NCBI RefSeq assembly: GCF_001971585.1
Contig: NZ_CP019323.1
Location: 1,912,053 to 1,976,052 of the forward strand
Source of the DNA: Companilactobacillus allii
GTDB lineage: Bacteria > Bacillota > Bacilli > Lactobacillales > Lactobacillaceae
DNA length: 64,000 nt
Direction of reading: 5' to 3'
The position numbers and the translations under genes were made by a program. Positions 38,613 through 46,873 of this stretch are shown in pieces. The notes under the pieces are model-generated. The model had not been told where the DNA came from. It saw only the letters and a program-made list of their open reading frames with translations, and did no database searches. How positions within the stretch are numbered: the stretch's first letter is position 1; the number at the start of each line of letters is the position of its first letter.

Positions 38613-39233
38613 ATGCAAAGATTAACTAAAACAGATGAGAATATAAAAAAATCCTTCATCGATTTGATGAAGGATAAAGGTTTTGAACATTTAACTATTA
38701 GTGATATTACTGCTAAAGCGAAAATTAATCGTAGTACTTTTTATGCTCATTATGAGGATAAGTATGCTTTGGAAAAACATTTTGAAGACCTTATTTTAAA
38801 CGAGCTTAGTGAACAATTAAATAATAATTTGGATTCAACTGTGAAATATCAGGATATAAAAAATGGTGTTGAAGTATATCCTGTGATGAATACAATTATA
38901 GATTACATTGAATCTGAGTTTGATTTGATCAAGGTATTGATGAGTAGTAGTGGAACAACACTTGAAAGTCGCATGAAAGACGTTTTATATCAAATTGTTG
39001 ATCAGGGATTATACTTGGCCAAAGGGAACGATGAGATGGTTGATAAAATTCCTAATGATTATGCATACGAAATTGTTGTGTCAGGAATATTAAATACAAT
39101 AAAATTTTGGCTGTTTAAAGACAAACCAGAGGATAAAGAGACAATAGTGGATATCATTATGAAAACACGTTATTTGAGTCCATATGATCTGTTGGGAGTC
39201 GATAATCAGTTTGGCAAGACAATTAAGGTTTGA
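38613..39233 (+). CDS. TetR/AcrR family transcriptional regulator
   Basis: 206 residues. The N-terminal helix-turn-helix is typical (FEHLTISDITAKAKINRSTFYAHYEDKYALEKHF from about residue 24). The rest is a helical ligand-binding or dimerisation domain of the TetR_C type with no recognisable ligand motif. A 5' leader of about 95 bases precedes the ATG (GTGAGGAT upstream). Its last 11 bases overlap the 3' end of the convergent HTH-TPR gene and no terminator separates them. Target genes are unknown; the flanking inverted sites suggest it may regulate itself. Confidence 0.9.
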   Translation: MQRLTKTDENIKKSFIDLMKDKGFEHLTISDITAKAKINRSTFYAHYEDKYALEKHFEDLILNELSEQLNNNLDSTVKYQDIKNGVEVYPVMNTIIDYIESEFDLIKVLMSSSGTTLESRMKDVLYQIVDQGLYLAKGNDEMVDKIPNDYAYEIVVSGILNTIKFWLFKDKPEDKETIVDIIMKTRYLSPYDLLGVDNQFGKTIKV

Positions 39234-40107
39234 TTTTTAATTCGTTGATGTTATGTTCACTCATCAAATTCTTTATATCCTTTAGCAAGGCCTGGTTACT
39301 ATTGTATTCAGCAAAGGCTATTGAGGTGGTCAAGGAGTGACTTAGTCGATTGTAATCAATTGGTAAGGTGTTAAGAGTATTTTTAGCAGCAAGAAAATAG
39401 AGCGTATCAGTGAATTCACCAGTAAAAAACTCGTTGAATTTGTGTAAGCCAAGTTGAATCAAGGTATTACTCCGTATAAAGTCCTTGTTGTTTGTATAGC
39501 GAGTAGCCATTTGTGTGATCATTAATCGATAATAGTAAAACTCGGTACTGGATTTTATAGTCAGATTTTCTATATTTGAGAATGCTAAATCATAGTAGTA
39601 ATCAGTTTTAGTGATTTGGTTCTTATTCATATAAATCAAGCCTAATTCTGCGTATATAATTGTTCCCCAAAATGTTTTGTGGTTTTGTAGAAGTTCTAGA
39701 GAATAGTTCAATTGAAAGATAGCCTCATCATTATTTTGCTCATCTTTTGCAATTAATGCCGATATAAAATGGAGATGTGCTTTTTCCAAAGAGGGTAGAG
39801 GATCTTCTTTTATTGTGGAAATTGTTGATTTTACGATTTCCATTTTTTTGTTTTGAATGGCATTATCCATTACTTGAAATTTGTCTAAAAATAGATTACT
39901 GGATGGCAAAGATGAGAACTCTGAAAAAACGTTATCAAGTGTTAAGTTTAATTTTTGACAGATGGAAATAAGAACTGATATTGATGGAGATATATTTTGA
40001 TTCTCTATTTTACTTATGATGGCTTGGGTACAAATACCATCAGCTAATTCGGTTTGACTAAGATTCAATTTCTTACGTTGTGTTTGAATGACTTTTCCTA
40101 AAAGCAT
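39223..40107 (-). CDS. RRNPP-type regulator (XRE HTH plus TPR repeats), PlcR/Rgg-like
   Basis: 294 residues. N-terminal Xre helix-turn-helix (VIQTQRKKLNLSQTELADGI, about 6-60), then a helical repeat region (about 75-290) resembling TPRs that in PlcR, Rgg and relatives bind a short imported peptide. AAGGAGCTTTT precedes the ATG. The likely partner would be a small secreted peptide encoded nearby. None is convincing, although short hydrophobic ORFs lie in 37805-37958. The 13-bp site TATATTGTAGGAC lies 31 bases upstream of the start codon. Convergent with the TetR gene, overlapping by 11 bp. Confidence 0.82.
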   Translation of the reverse strand: MLLGKVIQTQRKKLNLSQTELADGICTQAIISKIENQNISPSISVLISICQKLNLTLDNVFSEFSSLPSSNLFLDKFQVMDNAIQNKKMEIVKSTISTIKEDPLPSLEKAHLHFISALIAKDEQNNDEAIFQLNYSLELLQNHKTFWGTIIYAELGLIYMNKNQITKTDYYYDLAFSNIENLTIKSSTEFYYYRLMITQMATRYTNNKDFIRSNTLIQLGLHKFNEFFTGEFTDTLYFLAAKNTLNTLPIDYNRLSHSLTTSIAFAEYNSNQALLKDIKNLMSEHNINELKIKP

Positions 40108-40364
40108 AAAAGCTCCTTATAATATTAATTTGAGTAATATATTGTAGGACATATTTTACCAAATATTACATATAATAATATTATATGCTATTTTTGAATA
40201 AATAACTGATATTTGTAATAGATTCAAATTGATTATTTAAATAGATAATTATATGTTTAATGGCCACTTTTAACATGATCACTGAATATTTAATGGCTTA
40301 AATACATTGGTGAAAGATCTTTATAATCTGTTAAAAATGATTGCAAATACAAATTGAGACAAAA
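40108..40364. other. Intergenic region upstream of the HTH-TPR regulator
   Basis: AT-rich with no convincing gene. It contains the 13-bp site at 40138-40150 (TATATTGTAGGAC), followed by strongly AT palindromic DNA (TATAATAATATTATATG, about 40170-40187) that should hold the minus-strand promoter. A 13-codon ORF at 40260 has no ribosome-binding site. Confidence 0.5.
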
Positions 40365-40392
40365 AAATAGTGAGTCCTAAGACTCACTATTT
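40365..40392. terminator. Bidirectional Rho-independent terminator
   Basis: A perfect 12-bp stem, AAATAGTGAGTC with GACTCACTATTT, and a 4-base loop. On the minus strand a T-run follows, ending the small HTH gene. Confidence 0.85.
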
Positions 40393-40407
40393 CAAATCAG
40401 TGTAATT

Positions 40408-40593
40408 TTATTGATGTAGTTTAAGGTATTCTAAGATGATTTTTAACTCATCAGCAGTTGGTTCATAATCACCTGATTTTAGGTTATGAATTCTCTCGAC
40501 TGAAAGGTGACTTTCAAATGCAAATTGAGCATCATTCATATTTTTATCACGTTCAAATTGAATAATTGTTTCAGCTATACTTGGTTTCTCCAT
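40408..40593 (-). CDS. Small HTH-like protein, 61 residues
   Basis: The sequence has a compact helix-turn-helix look (NMNDAQFAFESHLSVERIHNLKSG, then TADELKIILEYL), like the DNA-binding half of Xre repressors but with nothing else. Similar stand-alone proteins occur in lactobacilli (I recall an LBP_cg2779-type family, not checked). ATCGGAGGTT lies before the ATG and a strong terminator follows. It could bind DNA as a dimer. The target is unknown. Confidence 0.7.
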   Translation of the reverse strand: MEKPSIAETIIQFERDKNMNDAQFAFESHLSVERIHNLKSGDYEPTADELKIILEYLKLHQ

Positions 40594-40652
40594 AAATAAA
40601 TAACCTCCGATAAGTCCATCATATCATTAAGACTTAATTAATTGAGTATTTT

Positions 40653-41315
40653 TTAAAATGTTGACCATCTAGTGATTGGCCAGTAACGCAACTTAACCTC
40701 ACCAACAACTGCTTTTTTATTGATAAAGCCAATAATACGACTATCCTTTGAAACGGTTCTGTGATCTCCCATAACGAAGTATGATCCAGCAGGAACTTTA
40801 TTTGTCTTTTCGATAGTTTTTAAAGTTGAACTACTGTATCTTTGTTGCCACTCAGGAGCGGTTTTTGCTAGTTGACTCAAAGTAAAATTGTATGTGTAAT
40901 TGTAAGCTTTGCCAGCATAGATGCTTGTATCAGGCTCTTTTTTCTTTGAACCAGCATCTAAGAAACTTTCATCAAATTTCTTACCATTAATGTACATTTT
41001 ATTGTTCTTTGAAACAACAGTGTCACCAGGTAATCCAATAATTCTCTTGATGTAAAATGAACCAGGTTCATCAGGAGCCTTTAAAACTATGACATCCCCA
41101 CGCTGCAAACTAGTATGTCTAACAGCAATTAATTTCTCGCCATTTTCAAAAGTAGGCTGCATGGATGGTCCTGAAACTTTATCGTTTGAAAATACAAACT
41201 GCATAAGCAAGAAGAACACGGCATAAATTGCGGCCGTCAAAGCAATGGTCTGTAGCCAAAACTTCCAGCCGGTTTCTTCTTTATCCGGCCTTCGTTTTGT
41301 ATTATTTCTATTCAT
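40653..41315 (-). CDS. lepB: Signal peptidase I
   Basis: 220 residues. One N-terminal membrane anchor (about 17-44, after a basic KRRPDKEE segment) with the catalytic domain outside. The nucleophile Ser is in GPSMQPTF (about 56) and the general-base Lys in SFYIKRIIGLPGD (about 94); conserved box E is YFVMGDHRTVSKDSR (about 178). It removes signal peptides from exported proteins, such as the amidase and SLAP hydrolases in this window. Single gene, minus strand. Confidence 0.95.
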   Translation of the reverse strand: MNRNNTKRRPDKEETGWKFWLQTIALTAAIYAVFFLLMQFVFSNDKVSGPSMQPTFENGEKLIAVRHTSLQRGDVIVLKAPDEPGSFYIKRIIGLPGDTVVSKNNKMYINGKKFDESFLDAGSKKKEPDTSIYAGKAYNYTYNFTLSQLAKTAPEWQQRYSSSTLKTIEKTNKVPAGSYFVMGDHRTVSKDSRIIGFINKKAVVGEVKLRYWPITRWSTF

Positions 41316-41544
41316 AATTCACCTCATACATGTACTACTTAGAATATTACACTTTTTCAGAATTATTGGAAATAATTGTGTAGTTTTCAGTCGCTTTTTT
41401 GTCAAAACGTAAACAAAACTTATTGTATAATGAAAAAAGTTATAATTTAGGAATGAATTTGAGATATCAAATCTTTCACATTGTTTCCTGAATGGTAGTA
41501 AGATGTCACTTAAAAAGATTACAAATTATATTGGAGGAAATTGA

Positions 41545-42306
41545 ATGACTTATATTGAGAATTTAAGATCGGATGCTGACAAGTTGCCAAATGGCAAAGT
41601 GTTTAGTGCAAGAATTAATTTTATGGAACATATATGTGAAGCCTTAAGCAATAATGAATTGCCTAAGTATCATTTTCCACAGTTTCAATTTACGAAAAAA
41701 GAGATAACTTATTATATGGAACATAATATTAGTCTCGATGAAATTGAATTCCAATCAATGTCGGCTGATTTGAATAATTTTGATCATGATTTGGGTGAGT
41801 TCAGGACGTATCTTCAAACACGTTTTGGTTATTGGGCAACTATTACAAAAGATTTTATGAAAGTCTGGTCCGATAGTTTTGGAGATGCAAAATATCTTGA
41901 AGTTATGGCTGGAAATGGCTATATTTCAAAGGAATTGCAGGAATTAGGTAAAACATCTATTTGTACGGATAATAAAAGTTGGGCTAAACAAAGCAAAACG
42001 GGTCATGATTCTTTAATAGATGTCGAAAGACTAGATGCACTGTCAGCAATAGACAAGTATCATGACCAAGTTGACTATGTAATATTAGCTTGGAGTCCGG
42101 ATCGTGATGAAGTGGACTGCGATATTCTTAAAAAAATCCGTGAATATGGATTAATGCTGATAGTAATAGGTGAGAAGTATGGTGCTACTAATAGTAAAAA
42201 GTTTTGGGATAATGCAGAATTCGTTGATTACGAAGCAATTGATGAATTGAATAAAATATACTCACGCTATGACTTGGTACATGATGAGGTATATTTAGTT
42301 AAATGA
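41545..42306 (+). CDS. Putative SAM-dependent methyltransferase
   Basis: 253 residues. A Rossmann-type SAM motif reads AKYLEVMAGNGYISKEL (about residue 117), followed by an acidic strand end TSICTDNKSW and a strand YVILAWSP in the motif IV position (about 180). The usual NPPY or DPPY catalytic motif is absent. The N-terminal 100 residues (KYHFPQFQFTKKEITYY) are unfamiliar and could hold the substrate site. GGAGGAAATTGA precedes the ATG, with a TATAAT near 41426. Monocistronic, closed by a strong terminator. The substrate is unknown. Confidence 0.7.
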   Translation: MTYIENLRSDADKLPNGKVFSARINFMEHICEALSNNELPKYHFPQFQFTKKEITYYMEHNISLDEIEFQSMSADLNNFDHDLGEFRTYLQTRFGYWATITKDFMKVWSDSFGDAKYLEVMAGNGYISKELQELGKTSICTDNKSWAKQSKTGHDSLIDVERLDALSAIDKYHDQVDYVILAWSPDRDEVDCDILKKIREYGLMLIVIGEKYGATNSKKFWDNAEFVDYEAIDELNKIYSRYDLVHDEVYLVK

Positions 42307-42315
42307 TCTATATTA

Positions 42316-42355
42316 AAAGAAACACTCGTTTCAATATTGAATCGAGTGTTTCTTT
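42316..42355 (+). terminator. Rho-independent terminator after the methyltransferase-like gene
   Basis: AAAGAAACACTCG pairs with CGAGTGTTTCTTT, with a further TTCAATATTGAA palindrome in the loop. Confidence 0.85.
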
Positions 42356-42412
42356 AATTATTAGTGTAAAATAAGATATTATATGAGTTTTAAGTATAGG
42401 TGAGTATTAAAA

Positions 42413-43384
42413 ATGAAAAAAATTATTTCTAGTATTATTATTTTGATTGCAGTGCTTTTAACAGGGGTTTCAATTTCAAAAAGTGATTCGATCAAATACA
42501 ACAATACAATGAATCGATTGGGTATGAGTGACAAGGCCCTAGTGCTACATACGAAATCAAAAAAGAACTTGATTTCAGTAGTTAAGGAATTAGATAATAA
42601 GAAGCTATCTGGTTATCAAATTATCTTCTTTGAAAAAGATAATAGTGATATGGGTTTTATTTACAGTCATAAGAAAGTCAATAAATTACCAGTTACATCA
42701 GGTAGATATTTTTCACAGAGTGATTTTTCTTCACAGATACCATTTGCGGTTCAAGGCAAAAGTTCTGATATAAAAAATTACAAGCCACAAAGTCAAGAAT
42801 ATATAAAAGTTGGCAAAAACTATGTTTCTGCAATCGGGAATATTGGTTTTAATGGTGCAGATACGTTGAACAGTCAGACTTTGATCTCACTATCACCCAA
42901 TCAGCCTAAAATGAAAGAAAAATTAAATGATGTGATTGCTGTATTGGATGGTAATGCAATATCTTCTAAAGAGAGCTATGCATCGATAAAAAAGGTATTA
43001 CATGTAACTGGTACACACAGATATAGTCCTCAAAGTGATGATTTTAATAACGTAGAATCTGATAACAATGGCGAGTTGTATATGGTCGGGATTGTTTTAT
43101 TATTTGCTTTAGCTATTGCTATGGAGTTTTATATATTGATTCCATTACGTTTTGATTTAAATAAGTCCAATTTAACTGGTGATTTAAAAAATAATTATCG
43201 TAATGGATTATTATTAAGGTACTTAATCTATACATTGGTACCGTATGTTTTAGGATATATATTTGTTAGTTGGAGGATCGTCATCATTAGCCATTCTGTG
43301 TTTAATATATTTATGGTTAGTTCAGCAGGTATCTCTATTTTAATAGGTATTTACCAAATATTCTTTGTAAAAAAGGTGGATTAA
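42413..43384 (+). CDS. MacB-like membrane protein without an ATPase partner
   Basis: 323 residues. An N-terminal membrane helix (about 4-22) is followed by an extracytoplasmic domain of about 195 residues recalling the MacB/FtsX periplasmic core (SGRYFSQSDFSSQIPFAVQG), then three hydrophobic helices at the C-terminus (about 224-245, 270-290, 295-318). This is the topology of a MacB-type permease, but the FtsX signature is weak and no ABC ATPase gene is nearby. It may be a solitary or decayed permease, or a partner of a distant ATPase. The rRNA methyltransferase gene follows after 7 bases. Confidence 0.6.
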   Translation: MKKIISSIIILIAVLLTGVSISKSDSIKYNNTMNRLGMSDKALVLHTKSKKNLISVVKELDNKKLSGYQIIFFEKDNSDMGFIYSHKKVNKLPVTSGRYFSQSDFSSQIPFAVQGKSSDIKNYKPQSQEYIKVGKNYVSAIGNIGFNGADTLNSQTLISLSPNQPKMKEKLNDVIAVLDGNAISSKESYASIKKVLHVTGTHRYSPQSDDFNNVESDNNGELYMVGIVLLFALAIAMEFYILIPLRFDLNKSNLTGDLKNNYRNGLLLRYLIYTLVPYVLGYIFVSWRIVIISHSVFNIFMVSSAGISILIGIYQIFFVKKVD

Positions 43385-43391
43385 TAGTTTT

Positions 43392-44738
43392 ATGAACGTT
43401 GATTTAAGTAATGATTTCAAAACAAAATATAAAAAATTAATGGGAGATAGGGCGGATAGTCTTTTTGCGGCAATTGAAACAAAAAGCCGTAATTCATTTC
43501 GAATAAACCCATTGAAACCCAATTATAAAAATGTTGCCGTCGATTTAAGTGAACCGATTCCATATAGTAATGTTGGATATTTTGGTGATATAGACGGAAA
43601 ATCCATCGATCATTTGGCTGGTTACTTATATAGTCAAGAGCCAAGTGCTATGTATGTTGCTGAAGTATTGGATCCTGTTGGCAAAGTGTTAGATCTATGT
43701 GCTGCTCCAGGTAGTAAATCGACATATATTGCTACAGAAATGGATAATCAAGGCCTTTTGGTGACTAATGAAATAAATAATAAGCGTTCTAGAGTTTTGT
43801 CGTCTAATATTGAACGAATGGGAATTCAAAACGCAATTGTGACTAATAATTCACCTAAAGATTTTGAAAACAAGTTTGAGGGATATTTTGATCGAATCTT
43901 AGTAGATGCGCCTTGTTCTGGTGAAGGGATGTTTCGAAAGGATCCAGAGTCAGTTAAATATTGGTCTTTAGATTACGTTGAACAGTGTGCAAATCGTCAA
44001 CGTCATATTCTAGATTCAGCTTTTAAACTTCTTAAGCCTGGTGGGATTTTAGTTTATTCAACATGTACTTTTTCACCTGAAGAAAATGAAGAGAATATTG
44101 ATTACTTTTTGAATCAATATCCAGAGATGCAAATGGCTGAAATTAAAAAATATGCTGGTATGGAAGACGGTATACCAAGTTGGGGTAATGATAACCAAGA
44201 ACTTAAAAAAGCTCTTAGAATGTTTCCTGATAGGTTTGACGGTGAAGGACACTTTATTTGTAAGATGGTTAAAGCAGGTGAAGTTACTAAGTCACATGAA
44301 AAAAATATTTCAAATGGTATCGGTAAAGATGAAGTAAATTTAGTCGAGAAGTTTTCTAAGGCAAATTTAAACACGTTATCGCAAAATAATTGGTTCAAAG
44401 TTAGTGATTTTTTGTATCAGGCAGCCAGTTTAGACAATCGATTTAAGTCAATACATGTGTTACGTAACGGTTTAAAACTTGGTGAATTCAAAAAAAATAG
44501 GTTCGAGCCTGATATCGCATGGATATTGGCAATCGAACCTAATGTTTTGAAATCTATATTTGAATTAAATGATGATCAGTTTGAAACATATATGCATGGT
44601 GAATCTATTATTTTGAAAACAGACAGTAATATCGGCAACAAATGGTTAGGTCTAAGTTATCAAGGTAAACTATTCAGTTGGGGAAGATACAGCAACAATC
44701 AGATAAAGAATGTTTATCCCAAAGGATTAAGACGGTAA
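43392..44738 (+). CDS. rRNA cytosine-C5 methyltransferase (RsmF/NOP2 family)
   Basis: 448 residues. Cytosine-C5 methyltransferase core with SAM motif LDLCAAPGSKSTYIA (about 98), the motif IV Cys in VDAPCSGEGMFRKDP (about 173) and the catalytic Cys of VYSTCTFSPEENEENI (about 223). The C-terminal part (about 300-448) is the RNA-binding extension of the YebU/RsmF group. It probably modifies 16S rRNA, exact position not deducible. The 3' end overlaps the convergent fni gene by 12 bases, and its terminator lies inside fni (44771-44801). Confidence 0.93.
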   Translation: MNVDLSNDFKTKYKKLMGDRADSLFAAIETKSRNSFRINPLKPNYKNVAVDLSEPIPYSNVGYFGDIDGKSIDHLAGYLYSQEPSAMYVAEVLDPVGKVLDLCAAPGSKSTYIATEMDNQGLLVTNEINNKRSRVLSSNIERMGIQNAIVTNNSPKDFENKFEGYFDRILVDAPCSGEGMFRKDPESVKYWSLDYVEQCANRQRHILDSAFKLLKPGGILVYSTCTFSPEENEENIDYFLNQYPEMQMAEIKKYAGMEDGIPSWGNDNQELKKALRMFPDRFDGEGHFICKMVKAGEVTKSHEKNISNGIGKDEVNLVEKFSKANLNTLSQNNWFKVSDFLYQAASLDNRFKSIHVLRNGLKLGEFKKNRFEPDIAWILAIEPNVLKSIFELNDDQFETYMHGESIILKTDSNIGNKWLGLSYQGKLFSWGRYSNNQIKNVYPKGLRR

Positions 44739-45776
44739 GTCGATTTTTCTTTGTTTTGAATAATTCGTTAAGTTCTCATCAAAAATGATGGGAACTTTTT
44801 TGATATCATCGATGTTTTTTGCGCCTATGACAGCCATAATGATCTGGATTTGTTTGGCAAAACTTTCGAAGAATAAGGTAGCTTCTTCTAGTGAATACTT
44901 TTGAAGATGATGTAAGACAAGTCCAGATATACCTACACCACTAGCACCCATTCTTATTGCTTTAACAACGTCCATTGGAGTACGAATTCCACCAGAAGCA
45001 AAAATAGTAACCCTTTTAAGCTCTGGTTGTGCTTCGATCAATGATTCAACAGTAGACAATGAGAACTGGTCTAAATAGGTTAAATCGATTTCATGATTTC
45101 TAGCACTCTCGATTTGAGCAAAATCAGTTCCACCAAAGCCTGATATATCAATATATTTAACACCTATATTGATCAACTTATTGATTGAATCATTTGACAT
45201 ACCAAATCCAACTTCTTTAACGATGACTGGAATTTTAACTTCTTCGACAATTTTTTTGATATTATCTAACCAGAAAAATTTTCTGTCACCTTCAGGCATG
45301 GCCATTTCTTGAATTAAGTTAAGGTGAATCTGCAAAGCGTTCGCGTTTAGAAGATCGATAGCACTCTTCGCTTGTTTGGGTGTGACCTTGGCAGAAACAT
45401 TAGCCATAACAAAGCCGTCAGGATTGTTTTCTCGTAGTGGGGTGAATGTATCCGCAGTATCAGGGATACGAAGGTACACGCCCATAGAGCCACTAGAAAC
45501 AGGTATTCCCAATGTTGATGCCAGTTTAGACAATTCCATATTAAAACGGGCGGATTGTTTGGATCCGCCTGTGATTGCATTGAAATAAAATGGGAGATTA
45601 GATTCATAACCAAGAATATTAGTCGTTAAATCTATATTACGATAGTTTAATTCTGGTAAGGCATCATGTAAGAGTCTAATGCCATCAAAATCAGTGAATG
45701 ATTCTTCTGTAAAATACTTTTCAGCTAGAAATAAATGTTCAACTTTACGTTGAATTTGTTCATCCTGTTTAGGCAT
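44727..45776 (-). CDS. fni: Isopentenyl-diphosphate delta-isomerase, type II (FMN-dependent)
   Basis: 349 residues from ATG 45776; an in-frame TTG two codons upstream has better spacing from GGAG and is an alternative. It interconverts IPP and DMAPP, the last step of the mevalonate route. FMN-site motifs: NAITGGSKQSAR (about 66), VIVKEVGFGMS (about 178), DISGFGGTDFAQIE and IFASGGIRTPMDVVKAI (about 253). The start overlaps the mvaK2 stop by 8 bases, giving translational coupling at the end of the operon. Confidence 0.95.
   Translation of the reverse strand: MPKQDEQIQRKVEHLFLAEKYFTEESFTDFDGIRLLHDALPELNYRNIDLTTNILGYESNLPFYFNAITGGSKQSARFNMELSKLASTLGIPVSSGSMGVYLRIPDTADTFTPLRENNPDGFVMANVSAKVTPKQAKSAIDLLNANALQIHLNLIQEMAMPEGDRKFFWLDNIKKIVEEVKIPVIVKEVGFGMSNDSINKLINIGVKYIDISGFGGTDFAQIESARNHEIDLTYLDQFSLSTVESLIEAQPELKRVTIFASGGIRTPMDVVKAIRMGASGVGISGLVLHHLQKYSLEEATLFFESFAKQIQIIMAVIGAKNIDDIKKVPIIFDENLTNYSKQRKIDLPS
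44771..44801 (+). terminator. Terminator for the rRNA methyltransferase, inside the fni coding region
   Basis: GTTCTCATCA pairs with TGATGGGAAC (one G-U pair) over an AAAA loop, followed by TTTTTT on the + strand. It is encoded within the 3' codons of the opposing fni gene (residues KVPIIFDEN). Confidence 0.7.
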
Positions 45777-46848
45777 GTGCAATTATTTCTCCAATTTTTA
45801 GAGTAAGGGGAGTGATTCCAACCTTTTTCCATTCTTCTTTAAGTTGATCAATTTCAATTTGACGATTGCTGATGACAATACCACAATCACCACCACCTGC
45901 TCCTGAAGTTTTAGCTGCTCCACCAAATTTTTCGGCGATGTCACATAATTGAGCTAACATTTCAGTTTCAATATGAACATCACTAAAGTCTGCCAAATCA
46001 GCCAAAAGACTACGATATTTACTTATCATATCTTTGATCAATTCGGAATTATTACTTCTAAAGCCATCAATCAAATGTTCAACATTTGCTCGACTTGATT
46101 TTAGAAAATGTTGATATTTTTCAACTTTTTGAGCCTTTGAAAGTGCAATACGATCAACTAGGATTGATGTTGATGCTGGACTACCAGTCCAACCGACGGT
46201 TAGTTCCAAATTTTCAGGTAACTTTAAAGTTTCAATTTTAAGTTCTGGCCAATGAAGTTCAAGAAGCTTAGTTAGACTGTGATTGCGTACCATATTAAAG
46301 ACCCAGTTTCGGTCAGGGGATTTATAAGCAACAATACCACCGAATGCACTAGCTGCAATATCACCTAAACTACCATTTCCTTGAACTGAAAGGTGAGAGA
46401 TTGCGGATAACTTGTAGACATCCATAGCCGTTAGATTCAAGTGATAGAAATCACCGAGTGTCTTGACTACAGCAACTGTAACAGCCGCTGATGAACCAAG
46501 CCCATATTTTTTACCATCTTTAGAATCAAGTTCACTGGTTACTAATAAATCGTAGTAGTCTAATTTTGCGTTCTTTTCTAAAGCGTATTTCTCGACAAAA
46601 TTAATGGCCGACAGGATGTATTGAAGTTGACTTTCAGTATCGTCAAAAACAAGTTCTGTTCCTTGTCGGTCCCAGTGTATAAGCTCTTTATTAAGATTTT
46701 TAGATTGAATGGTACCGCCATTCTCTGATTTGGTTATGTGAGCAGTCACATATTGGTTTACTGATGCGATTACAGCAGGGAAGCCGGTTTCAACAACCGC
46801 ATATTCTCCTGCTAAATATAATTTTCCAGGTGCTTTTCCCGTAGACAA
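45769..46848 (-). CDS. mvaK2: Phosphomevalonate kinase
   Basis: 359 residues from a TTG at 46848, chosen because GAAAGG lies 9 bases upstream and it begins MSTGKAPGKLYLAGEYAVVE, the usual GHMP-kinase N-terminus. The longer frame overlaps mvaD. It phosphorylates mevalonate-5-phosphate. GHMP motifs: KYGLGSSAAVTVAVV (about 112) and TSGAGGGDCGIV near the C-terminus. Third gene of the mvaK1-mvaD-mvaK2-fni operon. Confidence 0.95.
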   Translation of the reverse strand: MSTGKAPGKLYLAGEYAVVETGFPAVIASVNQYVTAHITKSENGGTIQSKNLNKELIHWDRQGTELVFDDTESQLQYILSAINFVEKYALEKNAKLDYYDLLVTSELDSKDGKKYGLGSSAAVTVAVVKTLGDFYHLNLTAMDVYKLSAISHLSVQGNGSLGDIAASAFGGIVAYKSPDRNWVFNMVRNHSLTKLLELHWPELKIETLKLPENLELTVGWTGSPASTSILVDRIALSKAQKVEKYQHFLKSSRANVEHLIDGFRSNNSELIKDMISKYRSLLADLADFSDVHIETEMLAQLCDIAEKFGGAAKTSGAGGGDCGIVISNRQIEIDQLKEEWKKVGITPLTLKIGEIIAHA

Positions 46849-46873
46849 AATATCATACCTTTCAATATAAATA

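Noticed and set aside
40260-40301. 13-codon ORF upstream of the HTH-TPR gene, considered as a signal peptide pheromone
   Set aside because: No ribosome-binding site and no typical charged-then-hydrophobic pattern.
42413-43384. The MacB-like gene considered as a bacteriocin immunity or export gene
   Set aside because: No bacteriocin, ATPase or immunity-like gene is nearby.
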